A DNA stretch of 64,000 nucleotides from CALLMM01 sp964429855. GTDB taxonomy: Bacteria > Armatimonadota > Chthonomonadetes > Chthonomonadales > CAJBBX01. This document shows, one piece after another, positions 61,826 to 64,000 of this stretch. The DNA is taken from assembly GCA_964429855.1 (NCBI GenBank), contig CAYSDM010000002.1, forward strand, positions 62,001 to 126,000, read 5' to 3'. A program made the translations under genes and the position numbers. The notes under the pieces were generated by a model. It had not been told where the DNA came from, did not search any database, and saw only the letters and a list, made by a program, of their open reading frames with translations. Each line of letters starts with the position of its first letter. Within the stretch, counting starts at the first letter, position 1.

Positions 61826-63103
61826 CTAAAATCGAACGATCCCGGTCAGAGTCCACTGAAAATCGCCGGTTCCGGTTAATATCTCAATCGCCGGTTCCAG
61901 ACTGGTAATCAAGTTGACGCCGTCCTTTCGCTGAAGGGCGAATCCCAGCGACACAACGTTATCGTAGTTGGTGTAGTTCTTGGCGGCGTTGGCATTCGTT
62001 CGGAATCCCAGCCGCACCGCATTCATCGAAGCCACCCCCGGAATGGTGAACAGGGGACGCTCCGGCACGAACTCGAATCCCAGATGGAAATTGGAGATGG
62101 CTTTGCGCTCATCGGTCTGACCGGGACGGTTGGCGGAGGAGAAGAACTGCCCCTCCGTGCTGACGATCAGCAGGTTGCGCTGGATCGGGAAGTTGTAAGC
62201 AAGACCGACGCTGAGACGATCCGGAACCTCGTTGCCGAATCCGCGCCCGATGTCTGACAGTCCTCCAATCGTCGCGCCAGAACGATAGCAGATTCCCAGA
62301 TACCAGGGGGCGTCCTCCTGCTTTAGCCTCGGTCGGTAGGTAAAGCCGATCAGGTAGCCGTCCGCTTCTCCCTTCTCCCGCTCCCGCGACTCGGTTCGGA
62401 TCGGGCTGCCCTGATCCGGGATGGTTTCATTTACGGTCACCCGGCTCTGACTGTGGTTCAGGCGATAGTAGCCCAGCCCCAGCCCGACGGTTGCGCCGCC
62501 CAGCGCCTTCGGATTGCCCTGAATCCCGTAGCTGACCGTGATATACTCGTTCCGAATAACGTTGTTGAAGAGACCGTTCTGAACGGCGCGTCCCAGCGCA
62601 GTGGGGCTGTTTCCGCCGCCCGTATCGTTGATGCTGGTCAGAAGCTCGTAGTTAAAGTAGCCGCCCAGCGTATAGCTGAATCCGATCGTTCCCCAGTTGC
62701 GGCTTACCTTGCGCTCCGGATCGTCCGGCGTAGGCGAGGAACGCACCTGCACCAGCGGATAGACGAAGCTGACAAAGGACAACTGCGGATCGGCGACAGA
62801 GGTCTTTGCAGGAACGCCCAGATTCGTCTGATTGGCGCGGCTGTGCACCACCGAGCGATAGTCCAGCATAAACTGACGCTTCTGAATGACCGAAAGGCGA
62901 GCGGGATTCCAGAAGGTGGCGCTGGCATCATCCGCAATAGCGGAGTAGGCGTTGCCCATCGCCACCGCGCGTGAGCCGACTCCGAGCGTGTTCAGGAAAT
63001 CCGGTCCCAGCCGTTCGCGTAGAGGCTGCGCAGAGGAGGACGCCGCGATCCCTGCCAGAAGCAGAGCCGCCGCGCAACTGCGCAAATATGTTTTCAAACC
63101 CAT
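61826..63103 (-). CDS. PorV/UPF0164-like outer-membrane beta-barrel protein
   Basis: A 425-aa protein with AAAAGGAG before its ATG and a signal peptide ending near ASSSAQ. The sequence GVGSRAVAMGNAYSAIADDASATFWNPARL is the hallmark of PorV/PorQ and UPF0164 proteins. The rest alternates polar and hydrophobic residues like a 14-16-strand barrel, and it ends in an aromatic residue (LTGIVRF), the outer-membrane insertion signal. It may act as a pore or a partner for secreted proteins. It is flanked by two secreted-protein genes, so they may form a set. Confidence 0.82.
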   Translation of the reverse strand: MGLKTYLRSCAAALLLAGIAASSSAQPLRERLGPDFLNTLGVGSRAVAMGNAYSAIADDASATFWNPARLSVIQKRQFMLDYRSVVHSRANQTNLGVPAKTSVADPQLSFVSFVYPLVQVRSSPTPDDPERKVSRNWGTIGFSYTLGGYFNYELLTSINDTGGGNSPTALGRAVQNGLFNNVIRNEYITVSYGIQGNPKALGGATVGLGLGYYRLNHSQSRVTVNETIPDQGSPIRTESREREKGEADGYLIGFTYRPRLKQEDAPWYLGICYRSGATIGGLSDIGRGFGNEVPDRLSVGLAYNFPIQRNLLIVSTEGQFFSSANRPGQTDERKAISNFHLGFEFVPERPLFTIPGVASMNAVRLGFRTNANAAKNYTNYDNVVSLGFALQRKDGVNLITSLEPAIEILTGTGDFQWTLTGIVRF

Positions 63104-63141
63104 CGGTGCTCGTTCTCCTTTTCAAACGGTGTTACGGCGGA

Positions 63142-63176
63142 AGCCGACAGGAGACACTGCAAGCCTCCTGTCGGCT
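63142..63176 (-). terminator. Hairpin ahead of the outer-membrane-protein gene
   Basis: A 12-bp stem (AGCCGACAGGAG / CTCCTGTCGGCT) lies between two minus-strand genes, 9 nt after the upstream stop. The following sequence is not T-rich, so it is a weak terminator or stability element. Confidence 0.45.
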
Positions 63177-63184
63177 CTCTCCGC

Positions 63185-64000
63185 TTAGTTGAGACCCACC
63201 CGGAAGCGGCGCGTGCGCCCGACTCCCTGCGGACTGGCTTTGTTGCCGACAACATCCCGCACGTTGTCAACTGATAGCTCAAACGTCTGCCCGAAGGCAT
63301 AGTTCGACGTGATCGGGATCTGCCAGACGATGCGGTAGCGGTCTGCCGTAACGTTGGACACGGTCGCTAAACCGGCTCCATTGGCGTCGTTGACATTGGT
63401 ATTGCCCAGCGCCTGCGATAGACTGTAGGTGAAGTTTGCGCCGCCTCCCACCTGTCCAACTCGCAGCTTCACGTCGTAGATATCGCTCAGAGTCTCCGTC
63501 CGCGGCACGAAGAGCGGTGAGTGAACGTCTCTCTGCTGCAAGCCCTGTCCCACCTGCGGATTGGTCGCCTCATAGATCACGGTCAGTATCGCGCCCTGCG
63601 GCAGAACATAGGGATTGCCGTTCGGGTTAACCGGAGCCTGCAGGGTGAAGTTCGGCTCTACACTGTCAAGGACGATGCGCAGACGCCCGGCCACCGTTAT
63701 CTGGTTCGAGTTATTGGCGATCAATAGCAGGCTGTGCAGCGGATTGGCATCGCCATCAATCGCGCGATCGAACTGGAAGGTCGGTCCGGCGACATTGGTG
63801 CGCAGGTCCAGAATGCCCCGACTGTCGTCGCTCAGTCGCAAGCGTGTGCCGTCGAAGTTCTGGATGATGCCCCGGATCTGGAAGCTGGAGCCGCCCACGT
63901 AGATGTTGGAGCCGCCTGTATTGGTCGAGGAGACGACGCCCGGAATCAGGATTCCGTTGATGTCGAACGCAGGCGAGGTCAGCAGGCGAATCCCTACAAT
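63185..64000 (-). CDS. Secreted beta-rich protein, 5' end outside window
   Basis: The minus-strand frame is open to position 64000, giving at least 271 codons. The visible part reads IVGIRLLTSPAFDINGILIPG at the edge, then a Gly/Ser/Thr/Asn-rich segment, then LSDDSRGILDLRTNV, VAGRLRIVLDSVEPN and GQTFELSVDNVRDVVG. It ends RTRRFRVGLN. The content suggests extended beta-structure like cadherin- or Ig-type surface proteins, with the export signal beyond the edge. A GTG at 63898 should not be taken as the start, because the frame continues in phase upstream. Family not recognised. Confidence 0.75.
   Translation of the reverse strand: MVGIRLLTSPAFDINGILIPGVVSSTNTGGSNIYVGGSSFQIRGIIQNFDGTRLRLSDDSRGILDLRTNVAGPTFQFDRAIDGDANPLHSLLLIANNSNQITVAGRLRIVLDSVEPNFTLQAPVNPNGNPYVLPQGAILTVIYEATNPQVGQGLQQRDVHSPLFVPRTETLSDIYDVKLRVGQVGGGANFTYSLSQALGNTNVNDANGAGLATVSNVTADRYRIVWQIPITSNYAFGQTFELSVDNVRDVVGNKASPQGVGRTRRFRVGLN

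Overview
The window is about 58% G+C and tightly packed, with most genes on the minus strand. It looks like a Gram-negative bacterium with an outer membrane: there are lipoprotein and Sec signal peptides and a PorV/UPF0164-type outer-membrane protein. The housekeeping genes (pheA, accD-accA, accB-hom, a GNAT-type argA, a DinG-like helicase) lie scattered singly among large secreted proteins, as in little-studied phyla. Armatimonadota is my best guess, but I cannot prove it from this sequence. I recognised no tRNA, rRNA, CRISPR array, transposase or integrase.

Layout. (1) 1-9294: a PAAR-RHS protein runs off the left edge. Divergent from it are a secreted caspase-like/TPR protein, two paralogous one-TM proteins (the second with a YARHG domain) and a large membrane protein. 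(2) 9347-32137: mostly metabolism and transport. It holds a secreted NTF2-like protein, pheA, accD-accA, a PAP2 phosphatase, a VOC protein, a saccharopine-dehydrogenase-like enzyme, a hydantoinase-B protein, a glycosidase/ThuA pair beside an MFS exporter, a YihY/BrkB protein, a CxxCxxCC protein, a DinG helicase with a SprT-like protein, a GNAT acetyltransferase, a double ABC-2-type permease, hom and accB. (3) 32341-55190: one minus-strand cluster encoding a contractile-injection (type VI-like) apparatus. In transcription order it has a sheath-like 863-aa protein, three Hcp-like tube proteins, VgrG, a HEAT protein, a LysM/peptidoglycan-binding protein, a 1384-aa OmpA-like/peptidoglycan-binding/HExxH protein, a beta-propeller lipoprotein, two unknown ~570-aa proteins, an NlpC/P60 hydrolase, a caspase-fold protein whose catalytic His is replaced by Arg, and a GH32-like protein. 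(4) 55362-64000: a tail-anchored protein, a divergent sigma-like regulator, a 1384-aa protein ending in a caspase domain with an intact His/Cys pair, an outer-membrane barrel and a partial secreted protein.

How it fits together. Spike (VgrG, PAAR-RHS), tube (three Hcp) and wall-acting proteins (LysM, OmpA-like, NlpC/P60) sit with three caspase-fold proteins. This suggests a divergent contractile weapon or cell-death system with protease effectors or regulators. The same C-terminal domain occurs on VgrG and on one Hcp, a plausible cargo-docking module. None of the classical membrane-complex or ClpV genes was recognised.

Regulation. Several promoters match TTGACA-17-TACAAT almost perfectly. 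Three intrinsic terminators lie in 5' leaders between divergent genes, where they cannot end an upstream gene, so they look like attenuators or riboswitches. The leader of the saccharopine-dehydrogenase-like gene has crossing (pseudoknot) helices and a visible antiterminator. CRP-type palindromes (TGTGA-N6-TCACA) occur at three loci. At two of them they are paired 23 bp apart, at about -41 and -64 from the predicted start.
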